NCBI RefSeq assembly: GCF_002835995.1
Contig: NZ_PJBZ01000038.1
Coordinates: 1-64,000 of the forward strand
Direction: 5' to 3'
Source: Psychromonas sp. Urea-02u-13
Lineage (GTDB): Bacteria; Pseudomonadota; Gammaproteobacteria; Enterobacterales; Psychromonadaceae
DNA length: 64,000 nt
Below, one piece after another: positions 7,247-15,927 of this stretch; within the stretch, counting starts at the first letter, position 1; the number at the start of each line of letters is the position of its first letter. A program made the translations under genes and the position numbers. The notes under the pieces were generated by a model, which searched no databases, had not been told where the DNA came from, and was given only the letters and a program-made list of their open reading frames with translations.

Positions 7247-8140
7247 ATGCAAACATTTGAAAAACAACTTAATCGATTTAAAACGGAAGTCGGCTTTATC
7301 GCCGCACTGGATCAAAGTGGTGGCAGCACACCAACTGCACTTAAAACCTACGGTGTAAATGAAGACGCTTACAATACTGACGAAGAGATGTTTGATTTAG
7401 TACATAAGATGCGCTCTCGCATTATCACTAGCTCAGCGTTTGATGGCGAACGTGTATTAGGTGCGATTTTATTTGAAAACACCTTAGACCGTGAAATCGA
7501 AGGAAAGCCCTCTTCTCAATATTTATGGCAAGAAAAAAATGTTGTGCCATTACTAAAAGTAGATAAAGGCTTAGAAGATGAAGTTAATGGCGTGCAACTC
7601 ATGAAGGCAATTCCTGGTTTAGATGTTTTGCTTAAAAAAGCCAAAGCCAAGGATGTGTTTGGCACAAAAATGCGTTCAGTCGTTAAACTAGCAAACGCTG
7701 CGGGTATCGCACAATTAGTAGATCAGCAATTTGAAGTAGCAAAACAAATTTGTGCAGCGGGTCTAGTCCCTATTATCGAGCCAGAAGTCGATATTAATAG
7801 CCCAGAAAAAGCAGCGGCAGAAGTCTTATTGAAAGCAGAGATATTAAAACAGTTAGCGCTATTAAGCAGCGATGAATTGGTTATGCTGAAGCTGTCATTA
7901 CCAGAAGTGGCTAACTTCTATCAGCAATGTATTGGTCACGCTAATGTGGTTAAAGTAGTTGCTCTATCAGGAGGTTTCCCTATTGATGAAGCTAACCGCC
8001 GATTACGTGAAAATAACGGAATTATTGCTAGTTTCTCGCGTGTTTTGACCGATAACTTATTTGCTGAGCAAGCAGACAATGACTTTGATGCCGCATTATC
8101 AGCGACAATCGAGCCAATTTATATCGCTTCGAAAACTTAA
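7247..8140 (+). CDS. Class I fructose-bisphosphate aldolase
   Basis: This 297-aa protein is a Schiff-base aldolase that splits fructose 1,6-bisphosphate into two triose phosphates without metal. Class I landmarks are present: ALDQSGGSTPTAL near the N-terminus, a lysine in LLKVDKGLE, the FGTKMRSVVKL segment, IIEPEVDI, and the probable Schiff-base Lys215 in VMLKLSLPE. A C-terminal LSGGFP phosphate loop follows. It faces fbaA, the unrelated class II enzyme for the same reaction, tail to tail. The Fur-like box at its promoter suggests use under iron shortage, but that is inference. Confidence 0.9.
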   Translation: MQTFEKQLNRFKTEVGFIAALDQSGGSTPTALKTYGVNEDAYNTDEEMFDLVHKMRSRIITSSAFDGERVLGAILFENTLDREIEGKPSSQYLWQEKNVVPLLKVDKGLEDEVNGVQLMKAIPGLDVLLKKAKAKDVFGTKMRSVVKLANAAGIAQLVDQQFEVAKQICAAGLVPIIEPEVDINSPEKAAAEVLLKAEILKQLALLSSDELVMLKLSLPEVANFYQQCIGHANVVKVVALSGGFPIDEANRRLRENNGIIASFSRVLTDNLFAEQADNDFDAALSATIEPIYIASKT

Positions 8141-8156
8141 TACGTAAAAAACAGGC

Positions 8157-8184
8157 AAAAAAAAGCCAGCAATTAAGCTGGCTC
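8157..8184 (-). terminator. fbaA terminator
   Basis: On the minus strand AGCCAGC/GCTGGCT forms a 7-bp stem followed by T8. It lies about 35 bp after the fbaA stop. On the plus strand the same stem may also end the class I aldolase transcript, although its T-run is poor. Confidence 0.75.
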
Positions 8185-8219
8185 TATTTACTTATAACGT
8201 AACCCAATAAGGGGTTAAA

Positions 8220-9296
8220 TTATAGTACGTTGATTGCGTTTAAGTCAGCAAATGCTTTCTCAAGACGTTCAACCATAGACGTTTGACCAGCACGTAACCA
8301 TACACGTGGATCGTAGTATTTCTTGTTTGGAGCGTCAGTACCCGTTGGGTTACCGATTTGACCTTGTAAGAAATCACGGTTAGCAGCTTCATAAGTACGG
8401 ATACCGTCCCAACAAGCCCACTGTGTATCTGTATCGATGTTCATTTTGATAACACCGTAACCGATAGACTCTTGAATTTCAGCTTCTGAAGAACCAGAAC
8501 CACCGTGGAATACGAAGTCTAGTGCGTTAGCAGCAATACCGTGCTTTTCAGAAACGAATTTTTGAGAATCACGTAAAATTGTAGGAGTAAGTTTAACGTT
8601 ACCAGGCTTGTATACACCGTGTACGTTACCAAAAGAAGCAGCGATAGTGAAACGAGGGCTGATTTTTGATAATTCAATGTATGCGTAATCAACTTCAGAC
8701 GGTTGAGTGTAAAGTAAAGACTCATCCATATCAGAGTTATCAACGCCGTCTTCTTCGCCACCAGTACAACCTAGTTCGATTTCTAGTGTCATGCCCATTT
8801 TAGCCATGCGTGCTAGATATTTACCACAGATTTCGATGTTCTCTTCTAAAGGCTCTTCAGAAAGATCGATCATGTGTGAAGAGAAAAGAGGTGCGCCAGT
8901 TTCTGCAAAGTGAGCTTCAGATGCAGTTAGTAGTCCGTCAATCCAAGGAAGTAGTTTCTTAGCAGCGTGGTCAGTATGTAGAATTACTGGAACACCGTAA
9001 GCAGCAGCCATAGCATGAACGTGCTTAGCACCAGAAACAGCACCAAGAATAGCAGCTTCGTGACCTTCAAGTTTAAGACCTTTACCTGCGTTAAATGCCG
9101 CGCCACCGTTAGAGAACTGAATGACAACTGGAGCTTGTGCTTTCGCAGCAGCTTCAAGTACAGCATTGATTGAATCAGAACCTACAACGTTTACCGCTGG
9201 AAGTGCAAATTTATGTTCTTTTGCAACTGCAAATACTTTTTGTAGATCATCGCCAGTGATAACACCAGGTTTTACAACGTCTAAAATCTTAGTCAT
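8220..9296 (-). CDS. fbaA: Class II fructose-bisphosphate aldolase
   Basis: This 358-aa protein follows E. coli FbaA nearly end to end, starting MTKILDVVKPGVITGDDLQKVF. HTDHAAKK carries the catalytic Asp and a zinc-binding His. ELGCTGGEEDGVDNS, SFGNVHGVYKPGN and VFHGGSGSS provide further metal and phosphate contacts. I chose the ATG at 9296 because AGGAAA lies 7-8 nt before it; the frame stays open 84 bp further upstream without a match to the family. It is downstream of pgk on the same strand with a terminator between them, as in the E. coli pgk-fbaA order, but epd is absent. Confidence 0.96.
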   Translation of the reverse strand: MTKILDVVKPGVITGDDLQKVFAVAKEHKFALPAVNVVGSDSINAVLEAAAKAQAPVVIQFSNGGAAFNAGKGLKLEGHEAAILGAVSGAKHVHAMAAAYGVPVILHTDHAAKKLLPWIDGLLTASEAHFAETGAPLFSSHMIDLSEEPLEENIEICGKYLARMAKMGMTLEIELGCTGGEEDGVDNSDMDESLLYTQPSEVDYAYIELSKISPRFTIAASFGNVHGVYKPGNVKLTPTILRDSQKFVSEKHGIAANALDFVFHGGSGSSEAEIQESIGYGVIKMNIDTDTQWACWDGIRTYEAANRDFLQGQIGNPTGTDAPNKKYYDPRVWLRAGQTSMVERLEKAFADLNAINVL

Positions 9297-9385
9297 GATA
9301 TATTTCCTATCTATTTTAGTTAAATTAAAAATCTGTTTAATTTCGCGCGCTATTTTACACAAAAGTGCGACAAAAAACACGCATA

Positions 9386-9413
9386 AAAAAAGCGAGGGGT
9401 TAACTCGCTTTTA
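9386..9413 (-). terminator. Terminator between pgk and fbaA
   Basis: The minus strand reads AGCGAG...CTCGCT followed by T6. It lies just after the pgk stop and about 90 bp before the fbaA start, so it should reduce read-through. fbaA may therefore have its own promoter, or may be fed by partial read-through. Confidence 0.65.
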
Positions 9414-9423
9414 AAATGATTGA

Positions 9424-10596
9424 TTAATCGTTTGCACGTGACTCTAACATTGTCACTGCAGGTAACGCTTTGCCTTCAACAAACTCAAGGAATGCGCCGC
9501 CACCAGTAGAGATGTAAGAAACATCAGCAGCAATGTTGAATTTATCGATTGCAGCCAGTGTATCACCACCACCCGCAACAGAGAAGCCAGCTGATTCAGC
9601 GATTGCTTTAGAGATACCTTCAGTACCTGCTTGGAAGTTTTTAAACTCAAATACGCCAACAGGACCATTCCAAAGGATTGTTTTTGCACCTTTGATGATA
9701 TCAGCCAATACTTTAGTTGAATCAGGACCTAAATCGAAGATCATGTCGTCATCTTGAACGTCAGCAACATTTTTGATGACTGCTTCTGCGTTTTCATCAA
9801 ATGCTTTTGCACAAGCAACATCAGTTGCTACTGGAATTGCACATTCAACCATTAATTTTTTAGCTGTTTCAACTAAGTCTTTTTCGTAGAGTGATTTACC
9901 TACGTTATGACCTTGTGCCGCGATGAATGTGTTTGCAATACCACCACCAACAACTAATTGGTCTGCAATTTTAGAAAGAGATTCTAAAACTGTTAATTTA
10001 GTAGATACTTTAGAACCACCAACGATAGCAACTAAAGGTCGAGCAGGGTTATCCATTGCTTTACCTAGCGCTTCAAGTTCAGCAGCAAGTAAAGGACCCG
10101 CACATGCAACAGGAGCATAAACACCAGCACCGTTTGTAGAAGATTGTGCACGATGAGCTGTACCAAATGCATCCATTACGTAAACGTCACATAATGCTGC
10201 TAGTTGCTTAGAAAGACCTTCTTCGTTTTTCTTTTCGCCTTTATTAAAACGAACGTTCTCAAGAACAACAACTTCACCGGCGTTTAATTCTAAACCGTTT
10301 AGGTAATCAGTTGCTAAACGTACTGGTACGTCTAATGCTTCGTTAAGGTAATCAACAACAGGTTGTAGAGAGAATGCTGCGTTTTCTTCAGCAGAAGCAC
10401 CTTCAGTAGGACGACCTAAGTGAGAAGTAATCATTAATTTAGCGCCTTTTTCTAGGGCTAATTTAATTGTTGGGATAGAAGCACGGATACGCGCATCAGA
10501 AGTTACTTTACCATTTTTGATTGGCACGTTTAAATCTTGACGGATAAATACGCGTTTGCCTGCTAAATCTAGATCAACCATTTTCTTTACTGACAT
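9424..10596 (-). CDS. pgk: Phosphoglycerate kinase
   Basis: This 390-aa protein is the usual length and matches E. coli Pgk from the start ([25 protein letters not shown]). It shows the substrate loop SHLGRPTEG, the hinge region [21 protein letters not shown], and the nucleotide loop [12 protein letters not shown] with [10 protein letters not shown] near the C-terminus. It makes ATP from 1,3-bisphosphoglycerate in glycolysis. It lies upstream of fbaA on the same strand. About 460 bp of AT-rich sequence separates its start from the divergent GGDEF-EAL pseudogene. Confidence 0.97.
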   Translation of the reverse strand: MSVKKMVDLDLAGKRVFIRQDLNVPIKNGKVTSDARIRASIPTIKLALEKGAKLMITSHLGRPTEGASAEENAAFSLQPVVDYLNEALDVPVRLATDYLNGLELNAGEVVVLENVRFNKGEKKNEEGLSKQLAALCDVYVMDAFGTAHRAQSSTNGAGVYAPVACAGPLLAAELEALGKAMDNPARPLVAIVGGSKVSTKLTVLESLSKIADQLVVGGGIANTFIAAQGHNVGKSLYEKDLVETAKKLMVECAIPVATDVACAKAFDENAEAVIKNVADVQDDDMIFDLGPDSTKVLADIIKGAKTILWNGPVGVFEFKNFQAGTEGISKAIAESAGFSVAGGGDTLAAIDKFNIAADVSYISTGGGAFLEFVEGKALPAVTMLESRAND

Positions 10597-11060
10597 GATG
10601 TGTCCTTATTTAAATTTAAAACTATAAAATTCTGATTTGCGCCAGTTTACTTTACCTGGGCTTGCCATTAATGCTTCCAACTACAACATTTCCTCGTTGC
10701 ATTTGTGTTTCAGCGAGCATTATAGACGAAAGTTTTTGTTACATCGATCACAATGGGTACTAATTTACCTTTTTAATAGGGGGGGAGGGTTTGATTTACA
10801 TCATTTTCTGTAACTTTTTTTCAAAATGAGTAAAAAAAGAACATATATATATTTATTAAAAAAAAGCGAATAACATAAAAAAGAACCAATGAGGCTAGAA
10901 AATACGAGGCTTAAGGTGATAAATGGTTAAAATAGAATAAATTTATTTGATAGTGATTCTCAATAAAAAGTAAAAGGTGAACTAAAAAGTTCGTTATTTA
11001 AAAACAATTTCAGTCAATTAGCCTATTATTACCCAATATAAACCCCTCAGATTCGAGAAA
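10597..11060. other. AT-rich intergenic region upstream of pgk
   Basis: This gene-free stretch must hold the pgk promoter on the minus strand and whatever once drove the pseudogene on the plus strand. I see a G7 run (10779-10785), an ATATATAT stretch near 10843, and no open frame or clear hairpin. Confidence 0.5.
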
Positions 11061-12683
11061 ATATTCGGCTTTACGAATTCCTTATTAAAAAAAAACTGGT
11101 TACTCTTCTATATTATCGCCTTTACTGGCTTGATCACTTTCAGTAGCGCGACCTATTTAAAATATAACGAACTAGAGAACAGTTTAAAAAACGAACAGCG
11201 CTATGTGACTCAGTTGTTTAATTCTCATATCTCCTCCGCTTTCTTCCAGTTCGATACTATGTTGGGTTTAATCAGTTACGAATATTTTTTTAAGGACGAC
11301 TTAAAAATAGACGTGATTGGTAAAATTTTATTGAGTAACCCATTATTGTTAGGTGTCGCGTTATTTAATGTCGATGGCAGCCTTAAACACTCAAGTCGTA
11401 ACCTTAATTCCATCAATTTTCCTAATTTACGAACCAATAAAAAAACAGGTCAGTGGTTTGAAAAAACCTTAAATCAAGCACAAATGACCATTGGTCGTCC
11501 CTACTATCTTCCAGCATTAAAAAAATGGGTGATTCCGGTTCGAAAACGAGTCACCAATATCCAAGGACAAGTTGTTGGTGTTATTACTTCTGGATTAGAT
11601 CTAAAGACCTTGCTAGTGCAATGGGACGGAAGCAAAAATAGTAAGCGTATTTTACAGGCCACATTAGATCGTAGTTTTTACCCTGTTTTACGTACTATGA
11701 CACCACAAATAGACTATAGAGAAACCTATAGCACAGCAATAACACCTGAATTAATAAAAGACTTAAAAATACAACTTGCGCTACAAAAAATCACCCTGGA
11801 AGAGTTACGAAAATCAGGTGGCATAATACAATTACGCACCGGACAAGAACGTGGTAGGTATGCCTCAATATTATTTAATAGGAAATTGGATGTCTGGATT
11901 AGCGCCACTGAAGCCAACTCTACGCTAAAAGAAAAAATGATTTCACAAACCATTATCTATGGCACTTTTTACTTACTCTTTTTAGTGATTATTTTCTTTC
12001 TCTTTAAATGGATAGTACGCATTGAAAAAACAAAAATTGCAGTACTCACCTACCGAGCAGAACACGATTTATTAACCGGCTTGTATAATCGCAGTATATT
12101 AAAAATATAAAAAATTAAAATATCATCAAAAAAATTGCTCATTTTCTTTGCTCTATATCGATTTAGATCACTTTAAAGGCATCAATGATAGTTACGGTTA
12201 CAGTCACGGCGACGCCAGTTTGTGCAGCTCAATTTCTTTGAAGCATTGGTTGATTGCTTAGCCTGTTATAAATCACCTTATTTAGAGATTACCATTGAGA
12301 TAACAGAAAGCTTGTTTATAGAAAATATTGAACGCTTATTGCCTATTTTTCAAAAAATGAAAGATGAAAAAATTTCGCTTTCTTTAGATGATTTTGGCAC
12401 CGGCTACTCTTCATTAAGCATGTTAAGAAACGTGCCTATTGATGAATTAAAAATAGATAAAAGTTTTGTGGATCATATCGCCAATAATAAAAATGATTGT
12501 GCGATGGTTTCAAGCATTATTACTATGGGTAAAAACTTAGGCATGACGGTATTAGCCGAAGGCGTTGAGAATAAGGAGCAAGCAACGATATTACAAGAGG
12601 CAGGGTGTGACCTCTACCAAGGATATTATTTCTCAAAACCGTTAAACTTAACAGACTTAGAAAAATATATAGATACTCTTTAA
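11061..12683 (+). pseudogene. Decayed membrane GGDEF-EAL protein (twin of the next gene)
   Basis: The pieces match the intact protein at 12712-14931 in order: an N-terminal membrane anchor (KKNWLLFYIIAFTG), the Cache-like sensor, the second membrane segment, then LTGLYNRSILK and a stop at 12110. The next homologous stretch (FSLLYIDLDHFKGIND, from 12142) is in another frame. After the GDA motif near 12211 the sequence jumps to the end of the EAL domain (ITIEITESLF from 12288). That is a net loss of about 637 bp compared with the twin, removing the GGDEF signature and most of the EAL domain. No ATG precedes the N-terminus; an ATA at 11061 sits where one might be expected. Confidence 0.88.
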
Positions 12684-12711
12684 ATGGACTCAAGATTGTT
12701 GACGCTCGCTC

Positions 12712-14931
12712 ATGTATCCCCTGAATAAAAACATATGGGCTCTTTTTTATCTTATTATCATCATTGGAAGCGGGCTTTTAGCGGCCGCTGTTTACAATAA
12801 ATATAATGAGATATTAAACGAAACAAAAAACGATCAAATCTATCTTAACCATGTATTTTACAATACGTTAGATTCGCTGTTTGCTCAGCAAGAGGTGATT
12901 CAAAATTTAATTGCCGATGAATACCTGCATCAACAACATTTTGCCAGTAACTCCCTTGATGTCGCCCTTAAACAAAATCACCTTTCTGCGGGTATCTGGA
13001 TATTCTCTCCCCAAGGCGATCTATTAGTCACCAGCTCTAATCTTAAAGGGCAACAAATCACCAACCTGCTTAATCACCGTAATACACGAACTTGGTTTCG
13101 AGAAACCATTAATAGCTCAAAAATGGTCATTGGACGTGCCTATTTCCTAACAAGTTTGAATCGTTGGATATTACCTCTGCGTAAAAAAATCGTTAATAGC
13201 GAGGGGGAAATCATTGCCGTTATCTCTACTGGGCTTGATTTAGCGGTACTACAAAGTGAGTGGCAAAAAAACAACCCGCACACTATTGAAGCAACATTAG
13301 AAAATGGTAACTATCGCATTTTGCGTAACAATTTAACTATGTCGCAATTTGAACGCTTTTATAACCATGCGCCACCTGAAAATGAATTATTAAAAAATCA
13401 ATATAACAGTCAACAAGACAAGACTAATTTTCTGCAAACCTTTTTTTCACAAGGCCAAGATGAACATCTTTATACGCTGACTTACAATGAAAATTATCAC
13501 TTTTGGGTGAGTGCCTCACTGCCCTTTGAACACGTAAAACAACGTTTATACTCGCACTCCTTTTTCTATTCTATTTTTTATCTATTACTGATCAGCATTG
13601 GTTATATTCTGTTTCGTTGGATAGTCAAAGTCGAAAATTCTAAGATTAATGAATTAACCTACAAAGCAGAGCACGATACCTTAACTGGCCTGCCTAATCG
13701 CACCGTAATCAAAAGTCACTTTAAACGCCTTCAGGCTAAAGAAGGGGCCCATTTTTCGCTTTTATATGTCGATTTAGATAACTTTAAGAATATTAACGAT
13801 ACCTTTGGCCACAGTTACGGTGATGCCATTTTGATTGAGGCCAGCCAACGTATCACGAACAGTTTGGCACTTCATAGTGGTTTGGTCGCTCGTTATAGTG
13901 GCGATGAATTTGTTATATTTTTAGACGTCGCGGATCGTGAGAGCGTTGAAAATTATGCTAAACGCCTATTAGAAAGCATTGCCCTACCCTATTTGATTAA
14001 CCAAAATGCATTTCGCATCAGCTCATCAATTGGTATCGCCTGTTTTCCCGATGATGCCTCACATATTGAAACGTTACTGAGTTATGCCGATAACAGCATG
14101 ACCATGGCAAAAAAGAAACGTAACCAATACCTGTTTTTTTCTAAGCATGTCCATCATCAATTAATGCGCAATATCGAGATAGAACAAGCACTGCATCATG
14201 CCATTGAAAATGATGAAATCAACTTGGTTTATCAACCACAAATGGATAGAGATAATAAACTCTTTGGCGTTGAAGCCTTAGTACGTTGGCATAGTAAAAA
14301 ACTGGGTTTTATCGCACCGGATCAATTTATCCCCGTTGCAGAAGAGACAGGTTTAATGCCTAAGTTGGGGTTATATATCATGCATAAAGCGATGCAGGAA
14401 ATAGATGACTTACAACAACAAAACAACCTTTCATTTAAACTATCGATTAATGTTTCCGTGCGTCAATTTATTCAAATAGATTTTATAGAAAAGCTAATGG
14501 ATGCCTGTAAAAACTTCACCAGTGGCCAGATAGATATCACTATCGAGATAACCGAAAGCCTGTTTATTGAAAGCGTGGACAGCCTGCTCCCGCTATTCTA
14601 TAAAATGAAAGCGCATCATATTAGTATCTCATTGGATGATTTTGGCACCGGTTATTCTTCGTTAAGTATGCTGCGAAAAATCCCTATTGATGAGCTAAAA
14701 ATCGACAAAAGTTTTGTGGATAATATTAGTATTGATAAAAATGATAAAGCGATGGTCAATAGCATTATTAGCATGGGTAAAAACTTAGGTATGACGGTCT
14801 TAGCCGAAGGGGTTGAAACAAAAGAACAAGCGAGTATTTTATCTGATGCCGGCTGTGACCTTTATCAGGGTTATTATTTCTCCAAACCCCTTTCACTCGA
14901 TGCGTTAATCACATTTGCCAAGCAACATTAG
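12712..14931 (+). CDS. Membrane sensor GGDEF-EAL protein (c-di-GMP metabolism)
   Basis: This 739-aa protein has a membrane helix (about 8-27), a periplasmic Cache-like sensor (about 30-285, with TWFRETINSSKMVIGRAYF and VISTGLDL), a second helix (about 287-307), GGDEF (about 325-480) and EAL (about 495-739). The cyclase signature reads SGDEF instead of GGDEF, so cyclase activity is uncertain although some SGDEF proteins are active. The EAL domain keeps EALVRW, ITESL, DDFGTGYSS, KIDKSFV, EGVE and QGYYFSKP, so phosphodiesterase activity is likely. It lies 28 bp after a decayed twin, evidence of tandem duplication. Its 3' end overlaps the metR end by 23 bp, tail to tail. Confidence 0.92.
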   Translation: MYPLNKNIWALFYLIIIIGSGLLAAAVYNKYNEILNETKNDQIYLNHVFYNTLDSLFAQQEVIQNLIADEYLHQQHFASNSLDVALKQNHLSAGIWIFSPQGDLLVTSSNLKGQQITNLLNHRNTRTWFRETINSSKMVIGRAYFLTSLNRWILPLRKKIVNSEGEIIAVISTGLDLAVLQSEWQKNNPHTIEATLENGNYRILRNNLTMSQFERFYNHAPPENELLKNQYNSQQDKTNFLQTFFSQGQDEHLYTLTYNENYHFWVSASLPFEHVKQRLYSHSFFYSIFYLLLISIGYILFRWIVKVENSKINELTYKAEHDTLTGLPNRTVIKSHFKRLQAKEGAHFSLLYVDLDNFKNINDTFGHSYGDAILIEASQRITNSLALHSGLVARYSGDEFVIFLDVADRESVENYAKRLLESIALPYLINQNAFRISSSIGIACFPDDASHIETLLSYADNSMTMAKKKRNQYLFFSKHVHHQLMRNIEIEQALHHAIENDEINLVYQPQMDRDNKLFGVEALVRWHSKKLGFIAPDQFIPVAEETGLMPKLGLYIMHKAMQEIDDLQQQNNLSFKLSINVSVRQFIQIDFIEKLMDACKNFTSGQIDITIEITESLFIESVDSLLPLFYKMKAHHISISLDDFGTGYSSLSMLRKIPIDELKIDKSFVDNISIDKNDKAMVNSIISMGKNLGMTVLAEGVETKEQASILSDAGCDLYQGYYFSKPLSLDALITFAKQH

Positions 14932-15826
14932 CCTGAGTATTTGCATTCACTTTATTACCTAACTCAATAAAATGTTCGATATAAGCAACATTTTGATCTT
15001 CTTTTTTAAGCACCGCATATAAGGTTTTAAATACCCCCTGCTTGCCCAGTCGTAATTTACTGACCTTATATTGCGCAGCATAACTGTCCGCCAACCACTC
15101 AGGTAAGACACACACACCACGTTGATGAGCAACCATTTGCAACATGATAGCGACAGACTCTATCTGTTTGTGCATCTTAGGCTCTATATTCTCAGGCCAT
15201 AAAAACTGATTAAAAATATCTAAACGCTGTTTTTCAATCGGAAATGTAAATAACACTTGGTTCTGTAACTGCGTGGCAAATACCTCTGATTGCGCCGCTA
15301 AGGGATGCTCATTAGCCACTAATAATACTTGTTCATATTCAAATAATGGCACATTTAATAAACGTTCATGCTCACTTACATCCGGGGTGATCAATAGATC
15401 AACATGATGATGTACAAGCCCCTCTAAACCAGAAAATTGAAACTGTCGGATGATATCAACATCAATGTTTGGCCTGTCAGTTAGAAAATGCGCCACCACA
15501 TTAGTGAGCCATTCATGGCAAGGGAAACACTCAACACCAATGCGTAATAATCCTTGCTGTCCCTCCCCCATCGCCTTGAGCGACTGTTCTGTTTGTAATA
15601 ATGTTGGTATGACCTGATGTGCTGTTTTTAATAACAACTGGCCTGCGGGTGTTAACCGTAACCGTCGTCCACAGCGTTGCCATAATTTCACGTTCAACTT
15701 TTTTTCAAGATGACGTATTTGATGCGACAGCGCAGATTGTGTTAAAAAAAGGGCATCAGCAGCCTGCGTTAATGTGCCTTTTTCATCGAGGGCAATCATT
15801 ATTTTAAGATGTAGTGGTTCAATCAT
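14909..15826 (-). CDS. metR: LysR-type regulator MetR
   Basis: The protein is about 305 aa. An N-terminal winged HTH (MIEPLHLKIMIALDEKGT, then LTQSALSHQIRHLEKKL) matches E. coli MetR, followed by a LysR substrate-binding domain. I chose ATG 15826 because AGAGG lies 8 nt upstream; the longer frame would start at a GTG touching that site. It is divergent from metE with 101 bp between starts, the classical MetR arrangement in which homocysteine-bound MetR activates metE. I found no perfect TGAAN5TTCA operator. The 3' end overlaps the GGDEF-EAL gene by 23 bp. Confidence 0.93.
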   Translation of the reverse strand: MIEPLHLKIMIALDEKGTLTQAADALFLTQSALSHQIRHLEKKLNVKLWQRCGRRLRLTPAGQLLLKTAHQVIPTLLQTEQSLKAMGEGQQGLLRIGVECFPCHEWLTNVVAHFLTDRPNIDVDIIRQFQFSGLEGLVHHHVDLLITPDVSEHERLLNVPLFEYEQVLLVANEHPLAAQSEVFATQLQNQVLFTFPIEKQRLDIFNQFLWPENIEPKMHKQIESVAIMLQMVAHQRGVCVLPEWLADSYAAQYKVSKLRLGKQGVFKTLYAVLKKEDQNVAYIEHFIELGNKVNANTQANVAWQM

Positions 15827-15863
15827 TATGAGCACCTCTCATGGTTAACCTATTAATCATCAT

Positions 15864-15892
15864 TATTATTCATGTTTCATTGTAAATATAAT
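15864..15892 (+). promoter_or_regulatory. Probable metE promoter
   Basis: A perfect -10 hexamer TATAAT lies at 15887-15892, 35 bp before the metE ATG. The -35 region at 17-bp spacing (TATTAT, 15864-15869) is poor, as expected for a promoter that needs an activator such as MetR. A GATAAG ribosome binding region precedes the start. Confidence 0.55.
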
Positions 15893-15927
15893 CGCCATTC
15901 ACTTCAACTAACAGATGAGATAAGCAG

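Noticed and set aside
15836-15927. MetR operator TGAAN5TTCA in the metR-metE spacer
   Set aside because: No perfect or near-perfect palindrome was found; several TTCA half-sites occur but not in the required arrangement.
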